Source: Bullera alba (Eukaryota > Basidiomycota > Tremellomycetes > Tremellales > Bulleraceae). Taken from it: a stretch of DNA of 64,000 nucleotides. Position numbers and translations under genes: made by a program. The stretch spans positions 748,586 through 812,585 of the forward strand of contig BCIX01000004.1 in assembly GCA_001600095.1 (NCBI GenBank), given 5' to 3'. Under the pieces are notes generated by a model. The model was not told the DNA's origin and did no database searches. It saw only the letters and a list, made by a program, of their open reading frames with translations. Of this stretch, positions 1 through 12,269 are shown piece after piece. How positions within the stretch are numbered: the first letter of the stretch is position 1; each line of letters starts with the position of its first letter.

Positions 1-416
1 GCAGACATGTTGATGCCAGAGTGGGTGGTAGAGTGAGACGAGCAGCAAGGTGGCCAAGTGGTCAACAGTTTAGCTCTCACTTCGGGTGAGATCAAGGTGA
101 GGCTAGCTAGTTGAGCGTTGGGTGGCAGTGGATGCACTCGGTGAGTTAGTGGTATGGGAGAATTGTCAGGCGCGGCCAATCGCCAAGGAACACGGCGTTA
201 TCAGGCTCACTTACGTACCAAAGTCGTTCCCGCCGGCTCGCTTCCTGGCGCCCGTGGGGCCATGAAAGATGTTCAACCCGTCACCAAGAGACTAGCGAGG
301 TAACAAAGGAGTGCATACTCTGCAAACCAACAAAGACAGCTCGATGCATCTTGCCTTATAGCCAGTCACCCTCCTATCACGTTCACTCCCCTGCTCGAGC
401 AAGAAGCTGATTGACA
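1..416. other. 5' flank without a recognised gene
   Basis: No reading frame here shows a recognisable family or a consistent spliced model. The segment directly precedes the ABM-domain gene on the plus strand and probably contains its promoter and leader. A small part could belong to a gene outside the window. Confidence 0.4.
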
Positions 417-998
417 ATGGTCTACACAATTGTCGTTCACCTAGAAGCTCTGCCTGTGAATTTGTTTTCCAGCCGGCCCGCTGCAGGCGCAATTTGCTGA
501 ACTATCTTTAGGAAGCCGTCGAGGAAGTCAAGGCGAAGCTGATCGAGGCGTCAAAGGTCTACAGGCAGGACAAAGAGGTGAGCACATCTTGCTCAACTTT
601 ACTAGTTGGCAGTAGCTGAGCAGCGATCGTGATAGACACTCGACTGGCATGTGATGCAGGGTGGGTAGAGTGATCGTGTGTCGTGTGACTGAGGAGGTCA
701 CACTGAGCATCTGCGGTAGATCCCAAGAACCCAGCCAAGTTCTGTATCGTCGAGAGATATGCGCAGGAGTCATCCCAGCAGTATCACCTGAACAACCCAG
801 TAAGCTACACCTGGATTCCTCGCGATCGATCTATGGCTAACCCCGAATGTTGCAGTATTGGAAGGTGGGAGATTTCGCCGGCCGTTCAGGAGCACTCTGA
901 CTGCATACTGATACCTTTCGTAGACGTTCGACCCGTACGTCGTGCCCCGTATCACGAAAGAGGGCATGTTCCTCACTCGATGGGAGGAGATGGAGTAG
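417..998 (+). CDS. ABM-domain (antibiotic biosynthesis monooxygenase-like) protein
   Basis: Hand-spliced from six coding exons: 417-455, 512-577, 636-660, 720-799, 856-864 and 924-998. All junctions are GT-AG and keep frame. The product is 97 aa, the usual size of a single ABM (dimeric ferredoxin-like alpha/beta barrel) domain. Family signatures visible are TLDWHVMQ, FCIVERYAQESSQQYHL and NPYWKTFDPYV, the last assembled across a 9-nt exon. The ATG at 417 is chosen because MVYTIVVHLEALP forms the expected first beta strand and no better start joins in frame. Proteins of this family are small cofactor-free oxygenases or heme/quinol-binding proteins. The substrate cannot be inferred here. The fold call is strong and the reaction is unknown. 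Confidence 0.85.
856..864 (+). other. 9-nt micro-exon of the ABM-domain gene
   Basis: Nine bases encoding Tyr-Trp-Lys lie between an acceptor (tgcag) at 851-855 and a donor (gtggga) at 865. The flanking introns are 56 and 59 nt. Leaving it out would delete the YWK of the conserved NPYWKTFDPY motif, so family conservation supports it. Confidence 0.8.
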
Positions 999-2144
999 GA
1001 CGGGTCTTGGTAAATTGAGCCAAGCTATAGGCTCGGCACGCGTCTTCTTCGGCTCTCATCACAACGCGATGCGAAAGCTTGATCTCAGCTCTCAGGGAGC
1101 CTTGCGTATTCCAGCAGTGGGCGGTGGACGCTAATACAGGAACGTGTCTCGCTTGGTGCCTCCGGCTTTGGGACCGGTTTATGGTAACTGACCAGTCGAA
1201 ACCGAAATTCAAGCGGTATACGCAATTGCTCTTCGGTGTATAAGTCTGGAATTGACATGGTCGGTTCGGTTTGAGATTCGTGAATGTTGACCGTTGCCAG
1301 ACATACAACGGTTAGAGGCGTGGTATGCCTTCAACCTGAGTGAGAGATCCCGTAGACGGAGGTGCCTGTGTAATGACTGATGTGATGAAGCTCTTTCCAC
1401 CAAGCCTCTACCGCAGTGTCCTCTTCTCATGCATGATGCCCAACGGCAGTGGTTTCGCTGTCACCGCTCAGCTCACCATCGTGACTCCCGTCGACCTCGA
1501 CATCATCCTTCTCCGCGTTGGTGGCGTCATAGATTAATGGAGAAAAGTAGAGTAAAGTTCAGCGCGTTCGTCGACATCTGGGCCTCTGACGCTCGATGGA
1601 CCCAGGCACCGCGATGCGGAGCGGGTCTGATCTTTCTCTGCTCCTCTCTGTTCCCTCTTGATTACCACGCACACACCCTGTCCTTCAGTATCTTTCCAGG
1701 CTTCTTCAGCCTCCTTCAGCGCCCTTTGGGTGGAGCACGTCGATCACTCCGCACTCGCTCGCCACTAAATCACTCCGGAGATCATCGATCTTGATTCGCC
1801 ATTGACATCCTCGCTCGAGAGCCTTCTTGAAACGACTACTGCTCGCTGCTACACAAAGGAGACAATGCTTCGTCGACAGCTACCTCTTTTTATCGAGAGA
1901 TCCGCCTAGTGATCGTCGGAACAAACACCATTTACGAGAGAGACACGGGACGTGCAAAATTAGCCATAGCTTTGCCGGCTTCCCGTCACATCTGGAGTTG
2001 AGGACGTCGAGTGCTCAACTACAGGAGATTGAGGAGAGAAAGCTTTGAGCTCCCCTGGAACGAATCGTACCATAGAGGTGAGTCCAACCCGCCAAAGATG
2101 TGCATTGAGGCTCACAAGTGATCAGCCCGGCTTACGCTTGCACA
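999..2144. other. Intergenic region and leader of the next gene
   Basis: No conserved coding sequence was recognised. The part from about 1620 to 1830 is rich in C and T, as is common upstream of genes in these yeasts. Just before the next start codon, 2078-2125 has the form of a leader intron (gtgagt donor, atcag acceptor, 48 nt). The 61- to 121-codon open frames here show no domain or codon pattern that supports them. Confidence 0.4.
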
Positions 2145-5100
2145 ATGGTCGACCTCCTCCGACGATCCAACCAAAAGACGGTAGAAGACGAATGGTATAT
2201 ACCGTACAAATCACCCGTCACACCAGTAGCCCTCCGTCCACCATCTTACTCTGGCATAGGACAATCGCCCAGTCCCGCCAGAGTGCCACCTGGTAGCATC
2301 TTTGGATACTTTCAGAATGCGACCGCCCAATCGTTATATGCCGACAAGTACGCAAAGTCGCCGACCCAATCTTCAAATCGGATACCATTTCCTCCCTCCG
2401 ATTCCGCTTTGACACCACCCCATCCACTGCGCATCCCGACAGACACCTCTGTACCCACCGGGCTTTCGGCACCAAAGCTCCTATTCTCGCCGTTGTCAAG
2501 GGAGGTCAGAGGAGTCTCGCAATTGCGTTCCGATGGAGCTGGGACATCCGAGGAGACGATACCTAGGAGACAGAGGGTCATGTCGGAGCCAGGGAGACGA
2601 TTTCATGAACAGCCAACACACTGGGGGGTCAATACCATGTGCGACAAGTTCGTCCTCGCCAAACCCTCTATCACCCCTCTAGTTATTACACCCCCGGCCA
2701 GCCCAGAGCGCGCCGACGATGATTTGTTCTCTCGCAATGGAGAAAAGGCCATGCGGGAGATGGACGAGAGGAGGCGTGAGAGGGAGGAGTGGTCTGACTA
2801 CGTCAAAAGGAGAGGGAGAAGCCATAGTTTTGGGGCAACTACGCGGCCTGCTGGACCCATCATCGGTAATGCTCGAGCAAGAGGCAGGGAATTTGAGCAG
2901 AGAAGATCCCTGGACGAGAGGAAGCAGAGACGGTCGAGTTCACTCAGCTCAAAATGGCGACCTGGTTTCGTGCGGAGATGGAGTCAAGGTGATGGCAAGA
3001 GGCCTTCGATGGAGTCTGAGCAGAGTGGGGCCTCTAGCTCTTTCGGTTTCATCCGGAAAATGTCCTCAACATCGAGGCTGAGCGACCTTGTCAAGGATGC
3101 TTCGGTGCCGGAGGGTCGACATGCCAGCTATAGGAACGACGCTACCCGACCTGCCCAGCTACGTAACGATTCGAGGCACAAGCATACCAGGTCCTCCCCT
3201 GACCTCCTGGGACCTACTGCGCCGCGAAGAACAGGTCCTCCACGTACTCTGCGCATTCAACAACCTCCCGCAATCCGGCAGGGCTTCGAGCACGGTGTGG
3301 TGGTAATTGGACCTGGATCCTCAACGTATCGTGGGCCTACGGCACCACGCCCCCGAAGAGTCACACATTCGAGCTTGGATCTGTCCAAACCCCTGCCGCC
3401 TTTACCACCCCAACAGGCTGATAGGTCTCCAGAAATCGCCAACGTGGGCCCATTCACCTCGCTGGCGGATGACATGAAGGCAACAACACCACCCCAATCA
3501 ACACCCGATCCTGATCGATCGAGAAGGGAGTCAGTAGGACAAAGCCCTGCTCATGCTCGAGCAATTTTGGCCAAACAGCACCAGATGGCACGTACGAAGA
3601 AGGCCTTCCAGGCTCCGTCATCGGGTCGATCCAATCGTCTCAGTGGTACCCCGCAATCTAGACATGCGGAATTGATACCGGTCTCGCCAACGCCGACCAG
3701 AACGACGAGAAAGAAGACTGCTCTGGAGGAAGCCATCGAGAGGAGTAAGCCAGCCAGTATAGCAGACACGGACAATTCCTCAGCTTCTCACCTTCCTCCA
3801 CCTTCAGATACACATTCCAGTCAGGAGAAGCTCGACCATGGTATCGTCCTGCAGAAAGCTTCGCCGGAGAAGACCAATCCACGAGATGTACCGGAACTGG
3901 GCTACCCTATTGCCTCCTCAAGCCGACAGAAAGTAAACTTCCTCGCACCACCATCTGCCCCGCCAATCTTCCGCAACGACACGAGCCAGAGTGCGGCAAG
4001 TCAGCAGACCGTCTATACCGATGCGTCCGAAGGCTGGGATAGAGAATTTGAGGCGGAGGGAGAAGTTGTCAGAAGGAGTATTGCGGATGATACGCCAAGT
4101 CCCGAGGTCACGTTTGACGAATCGGATTTCAAAGTGAGTCAGAACTGCAACTGTCTAGACAAGTTGTGCTGACCTTTCGCAGAATTTGTTCTTCCGCACT
4201 CCACAGGATGTCAACGAGGCATTTCCCTCGCCACCGAGATCCACTCGCGGGAACCCCCAGAGCCGCTTTCCGCGACCTGTCAGTGGGCAGATGAACCAGG
4301 GACTCGGCTTCGACCTAGAGCAACCCCGGTCAGCGATGTCTTCGTTCGATGATCCTAGACGTCCATCCGAAGGAAGCGCTTATAGCGGCGCGACCAAGTT
4401 GACCACCAGTACGAGCGGCTTGGACACCATGGGGATCTCTACACCTATCACCCACTCCGACATGAACGTCCCTCAACCCGCCGTTGTGGAGGCTTCAGTA
4501 GATAGCGTAGAGTACCCTAGACCTCGGGATCTCCGAGAGTCGTCCGACTTCAGTTTGCGTTTCGTCGACGAGGGGGACGTCGGAGATAAGAGTGCTTCTA
4601 AACTCTTGACTGCTGTCTCAGCACATACCATCAATGGTGAGTGGGGTATATATTAGCTCTCAGCGGCGTACACCAGGAGAGCTTTGTCTGACCATCTCCC
4701 ATCTCCAGCAGATCCCTCCACCCCGCCACGTGCGACCAGTCTCGGCGGTCGCCGCCTCGGTTCAAAACCGTCGCTCGAGCTGCCGAAACCTCACTACGTC
4801 GACATCAATGATCGTCCTTCCATCCACAACACCGCCAGTCCTGCACTCTCACCAGGCACTTTCGGCGCCGTTGGGACTGAGTATCCTGATCCATTCGACA
4901 ACGACACGACTCCAACACGAAAGAACACTCCTCCACCGACGCTGAGAGCGGATATCTCTCCGACTATCCCCATTTCACCATTCCAAAGTTCTACGAGATC
5001 GCCTGACCGCTATACTCGCCCGGGACGACATCAAGGCTCTGAAGCAAAGTCTACTCGCGGACGGTTGAGTTTCAGCGCGAACGACGCCCGAAGGCCTAGT

Positions 5101-5187
5101 CACGTCGAATCGGTCGGAGGAGGCTCAAGGTATTCTGCAGTGCCATCGTTCGTAGACGACTTTCCGTCTCCACCACTGGGAGCATAA
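2145..5187 (+). CDS. Large Ser/Pro/Arg-rich disordered protein, unknown function
   Basis: Three exons (2145-4133, 4183-4636, 4709-5187) give about 973 aa with in-frame GT-AG introns of 49 and 72 nt. The ATG at 2145 is preferred over the in-frame one at 2118 because a probable leader intron ends at 2125. The protein is low in hydrophobic residues and rich in Ser, Pro, Arg and Thr. It has many SP/TP dipeptides and basic RRxS-type sites that would suit kinases, and a short Arg/Glu-rich charged helix around residues 205-235. No catalytic motif or transmembrane segment was seen. It resembles the scaffold or cell-cycle/polarity regulators common in basidiomycetes, but I do not recognise a family and assign no function. 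Confidence 0.75.
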
Positions 5188-5373
5188 CTTAAGGAGGAAG
5201 AGGTCAGAAGAGCTGGGGCAGACCAGAGTTTCTGGAGGGTTCGACGGAGACTATACTGTTGGCAAGAGTTAACGGCACCTATAACGACTACAATTACGAG
5301 TATAATGAATCAGGAATTCCAAGTTGCCAGCGGGAGTAGTAGCAGAGGAGATCGGAATAGACAAAAACATAAA

Positions 5374-6645
5374 ATGGCCTTTGGACAGGTTGTTACGGGA
5401 CCGCCAGGCGCTGGAAAGTCGACTTACTGTCATGGGATGCATCAGGTGTGTCACCCTCGTGCGTTATCTTGCTTTTGGCTGACACTTGCCAGTTCCTCAC
5501 TGCTCTGGGCCGTCCCGTCCATATAGTAAACCTCGACCCCGCAACCCCGAAGCCCTCATATCCCTGCGCTATCAACATCACAGACCTGATCACCCTAGAC
5601 CAGGTCATGGAGGAATACAGCTTGGGACCCAATGGAGCGATGATCTATGTCGTGGAGTATTTGGAGGCCAACCTGGATTGGTTGATAGATCGGCTTGACA
5701 ACTTGCTCAGCTCAGCGGAGGGTCAAGGTGAAGGAGGTGGATATATCATTTTCGACACGCCCGGTCAGGTGGAACTCTGGACGAATCATGATAGTCTCCG
5801 GAGGGTCATCGAGCGTTTGACCAAGATGGACTACAGGGTAAGCTAGCCTCGGAATCGGGCTCGCAATCGCGGCTCAAAGCTGACCCATGTCTTAGCTCGT
5901 TGCGGTGCATCTTTCCGATGCTCACTACATCACGGACGCGAGCAAGTTCATCTCCGTTGCCTTACTCGCCCTGAGAGCTATGATGCAGATGGAACTGCCT
6001 CATATCAACGTTCTGTCAAAAATCGACCTGTTATCAACATATGGCGAACTGCGTACGTTAGGCTTGGCTTTCTGGCGAGTGAGTTGTCACTGACAGAGCC
6101 CGTCGTAGCATTTGACCTCCGGTACTACGCCGAATGTCAGGATCTCGATTACCTTCTCGGAAGTCTGGACACTGAGAAGCACCGCGGGAAGCAGGCAGGA
6201 AAGATGAGGCTGTTGAACAAGGCAATGGTCGAGTTGATCGAAGAGTATGGAATGGTCAACTTTGAGACCCTGGCCGTCGAGGTGAGACAACTGTTAGCAC
6301 TTTGTTCCACAATGGCAGCTGACACGGATCCGCTTTCAGGATAAGAAGAGCATGCTCAAACTCTTACGCGTGCTCGACAAGGCCAATGGGTACATCCATG
6401 TCCCTTCTTCTGCAGCCAATCCTTCTTTGCAGGATATGGAGCAACAACTCATCAACCAGCTTCCCGACGTCGACGAGCTCGGCGATATAGACGACGTGCA
6501 GGAGCGCTGGGGAAATAAGAAGGAGGCTTATGATGAGCAGGAGAAGGAAGAATGGGGAAGAGAGTGGGAAAGGAGGGGGATGCAATCGAGCGGTCCGGCG
6601 GTCAACGTGGTGAGACCTCCCGAGGGCGCTGTGCGGCCTGAGTAA
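5374..6645 (+). CDS. GPN2: GPN-loop GTPase 2
   Basis: Five exons (5374-5445, 5493-5837, 5896-6052, 6109-6281, 6340-6645) encode about 350 aa, the normal size for the family. The start [19 protein letters not shown] carries the P-loop (GPPGAGKST) directly after the N-terminus, which fixes the start codon. Further motifs are NLDPA (part of the G2 region), the GPN loop (LGPNGA), DTPGQ (G3, with the Gln typical of GPN proteins) and SKID (G4, NKxD-like). GPN proteins are dimeric cytoplasmic GTPases needed for assembly and nuclear import of RNA polymerase II and III. GPN2 works with GPN1 and GPN3. The C-terminal tail is charged and Glu-rich. Distances between motifs and the tail fit GPN2 better than GPN1 or GPN3. 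Confidence 0.93.
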
Positions 6646-7074
6646 GCCTTGTTGTATGGCTCATGATTATGCCTATTGATATGTTGAAGGTGTGGTAATG
6701 AGCTCTCAAGATATGCGTATGACACCTGAACCCATATGCGAGTATTTGAGTAATAGCTATGATGGCGGTCTCAACCCGCTCTGTTTCCGACAAGGTGCAA
6801 GGCCACTAGTCCCTCCCAGTGCCGATGCGAAAATGAGGTCCCACGGTAATCCGCTGCCGTGGTCTCGGTTGTCGGCCGGGATCAAATCGCGATCGGCATC
6901 CTCCACCGTGGAGTCTCCTCCCGGTCGGTCGAGCGTTGGGCTGCGGTGTGTGTTGCTCGTGCCAGTGGCTTCTATGGTGCTTGACAGTTCGCATATCCCT
7001 GTGCTCTGCTGTCTGAAGTGCTAGCTTGTAAACAGAGTGTCTTGACTACATCTCGAAAAGAAACATTTACAGCC
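6646..7074. other. Intergenic spacer
   Basis: This is the 3' flank of GPN2 and the promoter side of the Tudor-SN gene. No gene, RNA or repeat was recognised. The open frame at 6692-7024 lacks any support. Confidence 0.4.
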
Positions 7075-10000
7075 ATGTCAACTCGAGCAGTGAGTCACAC
7101 GACAAGTCGGACGTTGAGGAGTTGTGTAGCTAACACCGAGTAGATCGTCAAGTGTGAGTCCGAGCCACGCAGGCCAGGCAGACCATCGCTTGGGAGCTTT
7201 TCTCTCGCTACTGCTCCCTCTTGTCACCGGCGCCTTCCCCAGTGGACGACTCCTTTTGCGGGAGATGTCTACGGCTCGAGGGAGACTTGCGGATAGAGGG
7301 GGTGATGCTGACCCGCAATAGCCGTCTTGTCCGGCGACACTGTCATCGTCCGACCCAAAGAACTGCCAGAGAAGGGCAAACCGTCCAAAGAGAGGTGAGC
7401 GCCGCTTACACCATCTGGCATCGATCCATCTAAATGACTTGAACGCCGTAGAGTTCTACACATTGCAGGCATTTCAGCGCCCCGCATGGGCTCGCTCAGC
7501 CGTGAAGATGAGGTGAGCCCAGCTAGGCCGTGCGAGAAGGTGATGGAGCTCATTCCTGTCTAGCCTCATTCGTACGCTTCGAGAGAATACCTCAGAACGA
7601 TGGTCGTGGGCAAGGAGATCGCTTTCACCGTCACGCATACCGTTGACAACAAGAACGGAGCTGCCGGTGTCGTGAGTTAATTGGCATCGGACTAACATTT
7701 TGCAGTTGCTAATAAAGCCGCAATCAGGAACGCGAGTTTGCCAACGTCCTCATGGCGCCAGCGGGTCCAGGCCAAGCACCGCAGGATCTCGGCTCCAATA
7801 TCGTTTCAGCCGGCTGGGCCAGAGTTCGTGATGGAGTTGGAGAGGGAGAAGAGGCCGTCAGGTGCGTTCACAATGCGGGACAGGCGTGGGTAAATCGCTG
7901 ACGGTACTCCAGGCGTCTAGGTGCTGAAGAGGCCAAGAGACGAGAAGGCCTCCGCGCCGCAGAGCAACAGGCACAATCGGAGCACAAGGGTCTTTGGGCT
8001 GAGGAGCCAGAGAACGTGGGTCTCTCAGCCAGTTACATGCCTGTGACTGACTATCGTCGTAGCAACGTACGGTCTCGTTCCAGATGCCTGCGGACCCTCA
8101 CGCTTTCATCGAAGAGCACAAGGGCAAGGATATCGATGGTGAGTTAAGCTCTTGTATGGCCTTTTGATCACAATGCTAATGTTTACTTATAGCTATCGTG
8201 GAGCAGGTTCGAGATGGAACCCAGCTCCGGGTCAGACTACTGCTTGACGACCATACGCATCGGTTCATCAACCTCGTGAGACACCGCTGAAATACAATAT
8301 CCCTCTCTAACATTTTTCAGGCCGTTGCTGGTGCCAAGAGTCCTCGAGCATCAAATGCCTCTCGAGAAGGCGAATCTTCGTCGGGGGAGCCATGGGGTGA
8401 AGAGGTCAGCTGGCTATCCGGCGTAGCGAGCAGAGCTGAGCATACCTACACAGGCCAAATTCTTCACCGAAGTTCGACTGCTACACCGAGCCATCAAAGT
8501 TCGTCTCCTATCCGCTCCAGTATCTCTTGGAGCGATTCCTTTCCAAGCTGGACCCACACCAGCCGGTGCAAAGGCCGCAAACGGGAATGGGTTGCCGGCC
8601 TTGCCCGCCCCAGGAGCCGGAGCTACTGTTATTATCGGCACTGCGTAAGTCGACACCGTCGCACCTGTACGATTCCATCCAGCTCACAAGCGGCTACCTG
8701 TATAGTGTGCATCCGAATGGGAGCATTGCCGACTTCCTTGTCGCAGCTGGTCTTGCTAAAGTCATCGATGTGAGTTCACGCGTGGTCTTTTGGGCGCCAT
8801 ACTCACCGATTTAGTGGCATGCCGGTCTACTAGCTCCCTTGGGTGGCCTCGACCGACTTCGTGCTGCGGAGAAGGCGGCCAAGGAGAAGAAGCTGGCTCT
8901 GTGGGAGGGGTACGGTGCAGTCAAAGCCTCGACAGGCGCGTCCAACGGGTCAGCACCTATTGTTGGTACGACCAAAGGCGACAGCTTCGATGCCGTTGTG
9001 ACTAGAATTTGGGGATCGGACCAATTGAGTGTGGTCGCAAAGGGCGATTCGAGCGGAAAGGAGAGGAGACTTCAGCTCGCTTCGGTTAGAGGTCCCAGGT
9101 AAGCGCCACTGTTCACTACTGACCTGCGGCCCGACTGATGATCGGGATAGGGGTACTGAGCCAAAGCAGGCTTATTGGGCAAACGAAGCTAAGGAGTGAG
9201 TTGCGCGAAATTGGAAAGGTTGCGCATTAGCTGAGTCGGTGCTTAGGTTCTTGCGTAAACGACTTATTGGAAAGAATGTCCATGTCCACATTGACTACAT
9301 CAAGCCCCGGGAGGGAGACTACGAGGAGAGGGAGTGCGTTACCATCACGTATGGAGGCCAAAGCTCGTGAGTTGGCGTTCCCCTATTGGACACCTGAGGC
9401 CGTATCTGACTGTCACCTAGGAACATCTCTGAACAGCTCATCGAGAAAGGTCTCGCCAGCGTTCTGAGGCACAAGCGGGATGACGAGGATCGTTCCGCCG
9501 AGCTGGATAAGCTGATTGTGGCCGAGCAAACGTGAGTCAACTTTTAGCGTAACACGGAACCTAGCTGACACCATTTTAGCGCCGTGACAGACACGAAAGG
9601 CATCCACTCTACGAAAGAAGTCTCCCTACCCCGAATCGTGGACGCCTCCGAGAACTCTAGTCGTGCCAGTCAATACCTTCCTTCATGGAAACGGGCTGGT
9701 AGACACCAGGCAGTCGTAGGTGCTACAGATGACCATTAAACTAGCCTCTGCTGACACCGACTAGGTCGAGTTTGTCTCTGCTGGTTCGCGATACAAGTTG
9801 TTCATGCCAAAAGAGAACACGAAAATCACTTTCGTTCTGGCGGGTACGTCACAGTAGCCATATTCCATGCTGATGGCTCAGGTATCCGGGCACCAAGGAC
9901 AGCTAGAAGTGCGACCGAGAAAGCGGAGCCATACGGTCAAGAATCGTTCAAGTTTGCGTCCAAATTTATGCAGCGCGACGTCGAAATTGGTGAGCTCAGC

Positions 10001-11442
10001 TGTGCCACTCGGAGAAGGGTGAGTCTCAACTGACATATGCGTAGCCTTCGACAGCACCGACAAACAAGGTGGCTTCATCGGAGCTATGTATGTCAACGGG
10101 CAGAATGTTGCGGTCGAACTGGTCAAAGAAGGGTAAGCAAAATCAAGCGTTGTGAAGTCATGGAGGCAGCTGATTCTCTTCAGTCTCGCATCGGTCCACT
10201 CGTTCTCGGCAGATGGCTTGCCTTTCGGTCGAGAGTTGACGGCGGCGGAGGAAGACGCCAAGAAAGCCAGGAAGAACGTGAGTTGTCGCTTTGTACGTCT
10301 TGAGCACGGCTGATAGCTCTACAGATCTGGTCTGACTACGATAGCGAAGCAGCCCAGGTCACCCAGACCGACGATCAGGTCTCTGCCCTGCCGGCCGAGT
10401 ACCTCGACGTGTATGTCTCCTCGACCCGAGAGACCGATCCATTTGGGTTCTGTGTGCAGATTCTCGAGGAGAAGAGTGAGCCAGGAGTCTACATCCCTCA
10501 TCGTGTTCGACGCGCTGACTGTGTCAGGTGTCGCTGCTTTGGAGAAACTCATGAGCGACTTCTCTCTCCACCACAAACAGCAAAGCTCTGCCCCTCCTTC
10601 CGGCTTCACGCCAAAGACCGGCGAATTGGTTTCCGCCAAATTCACCGACGACAACCAGTGGTATCGAGCTAAAGTCAAGAAGAGCTCTGCTATTAAGAAG
10701 GAGGCTGTGTTGCAGTTCATCGACTATGGAAACGAGGAGACTTTGCCTTTCAACCGGATCAGACCCTTGGACAGCAAATTCAAGTCGCTACCCGGGCAGG
10801 CAAAAGAGGCCAGATTGAGGTAAGCACGGCTCTCGATATCAGTCGACGCTGCTGACAGGAAACCTATTTTAGCTTCATCAAGCTTGTCAACCGGGACAGC
10901 GAGTATGGAGGCGAGGCTTGGCGTCGATTTGGCTCTCTCACGGAGGTCAGCTATCCGATTTTTGAACTTGGCCAAAGCTGACGAGGTATACACTGCGCAG
11001 GGCCGCAAACTCGTCGCTAATGTCGATCACAGAGAGGGTAACCTGCTCCATCTTCGACTGATTGATCCAACGGATCCCAATGCTGCCGACGACCCATTGG
11101 CGTGCTTGAATGCCGATCTCGTGCGAGAGGGTAAGTGATGGTCCGGATCTAGAACCATAAAAGGCCAAAAGCTCATACGATCCTGACCTTGTAGGCTACG
11201 CCACGATTGACAAGTCTTGTAAATATGCCTCGGCGTACCCCCAAGTCCTGGCAAAGTTGAATCAAGGTGAGTACAACTGCCTCAAGGAGCGATACCGGCG
11301 CAGTACTGACTTCAATTTGTAGCTACCGAAGGTGCTAAGCGAGATCGATTGGGTATCTTCGAGTGAGTCATACGTGGTCAAAGCCGGCGATGAGACCTTG
11401 TGGCTGACCCTCGGCAGGTTTGGCGATGTGAGCGAGGACTAA
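7075..11442 (+). CDS. SND1: Tudor staphylococcal nuclease (Tudor-SN)
   Basis: A heavily split gene of roughly twenty exons, several very short (first 7075-7089, second only 10 nt at 7144-7153). The spliced protein is about 900 aa. It starts MSTRAIVKSVLSGDTVIVR, the standard entry to the first SN-like OB fold. Further SN-like repeats are recognisable by AGISAPR, GKDIDAIVEQVRDG..LRVRLL, RDD/LASVRGPR and VLAGIRAPR. The Tudor domain follows near 10600-10800 (GELVSAKFTDDNQWYRA, QFIDYGNEE with the aromatic-cage pattern). A partial fifth SN fold ends IFEFGDVSED. Tudor-SN is a cytoplasmic RNA-binding nuclease and scaffold in RNA silencing, stress granules and splicing. The architecture is complete. 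A run of Gly/Ala/Pro lies in one SN linker. Exact boundaries of some middle exons are less certain than the family call. Confidence 0.93.
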
Positions 11443-11763
11443 GCATGGGACGTGGAAAGATCCAGAAGAGGGGAAGCATGGAAACGATGTTCGAATCAAC
11501 AAAACGAAACACTGTGCACCAGTCACCAAGCATGCGATAACAATTCAAGTCTCAACAAAATGCATGTCAATTGTCAATGTCAATCGATCCTTCAGCTTCC
11601 TCCCGCGTTGCAGGATGCTGAGAAGAGTGTACCGGCCTGACGTGCAGATTGTGTGTCAGCTAACATGTAGATCAAACATGCACAAGACCACGGTTTCTGG
11701 ATCGCGATTCGCCCACTGATGTGCATTCGTCTCAGATCCCCGACGTCTTACGTCTACCTAGTT
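11443..11763. other. Spacer between SND1 and the first small paralog
   Basis: This is the 3' flank shared by two convergent genes. Nothing else was recognised; the 62-codon open frame at 11452 lacks any support. Confidence 0.4.
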
Positions 11764-12105
11764 CTAGACATCGTCAGGATTCTCTGATACTCCGCTTACG
11801 TCCACCTCAATGACGGGCCTTCCGTCCTCGTAGCTGATGACTCCTTCGTCCGAACATTGAATGGTAACGGTTTTTCCGCAGTCCGACACTAGATCTTCAG
11901 GATCTCCCTCAACTGGCTCGGAAACGCAGAACTTGGTCCTGAAGGGGTACGAAATTGTCGTGAGAGTCTCCCCGTGGGTCAGTCTAAACCTGCCATAACG
12001 TTGCCACTTGTCGGTGTACGGTGCGCTTTCTTGGAATATCTCGACAGCTCTGGTAGGACCTTGAGTGTCTATACCTTGGCCCCAGATGGTCGTTTCGTCG
12101 TGCAT
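11764..12105 (-). CDS. Small protein of a local tandem family (copy 1), unknown function
   Basis: An uninterrupted 113-codon frame. I do not recognise the family from elsewhere, but two relatives lie next to it on the same strand (13637-13921 and 14585-14857). Shared features are an aromatic segment with Trp near residue 34 (KWQRYGRF), a following strand with Ser-Glu-Pro or Tyr-Pro, and the C-terminal block TVTIQCSDEGVISYEDG. Copy 1 has an extra acidic tail after that block. There is no signal peptide, membrane segment or catalytic motif. A TATA-like element lies about 155 bases upstream of the ATG. The alternating hydrophobic pattern suggests a small beta-rich fold, which is inference only. 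Confidence 0.65.
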   Translation of the reverse strand: MHDETTIWGQGIDTQGPTRAVEIFQESAPYTDKWQRYGRFRLTHGETLTTISYPFRTKFCVSEPVEGDPEDLVSDCGKTVTIQCSDEGVISYEDGRPVIEVDVSGVSENPDDV

Positions 12106-12260
12106 GCTTGCCGCTGGTTATGGAATTTGGAAGTGTATAGTATCAGTTTTGTGGGCGAGTAGCGAGTACTGGGTGGAACTTGGAAGACGGAGTGGCAGGA
12201 GGGAAGTAGGAAAGTGATGACTTGTGCTGTGTGGATGCCGAACGACTGATCTTGGCTTCT

Positions 12261-12269
12261 TTATATATT
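12261..12269 (-). promoter_or_regulatory. TATA-like element of small paralog copy 1
   Basis: On the minus strand this reads AATATATAA, about 155 bases before the start codon at 12105. Each member of the small family has such an element at a comparable place, which raises confidence in all of them. Confidence 0.5.

Noticed and set aside
1429..1794. 121-codon open frame
   Set aside because: No domain, weak start and C/T-rich composition typical of promoter DNA.
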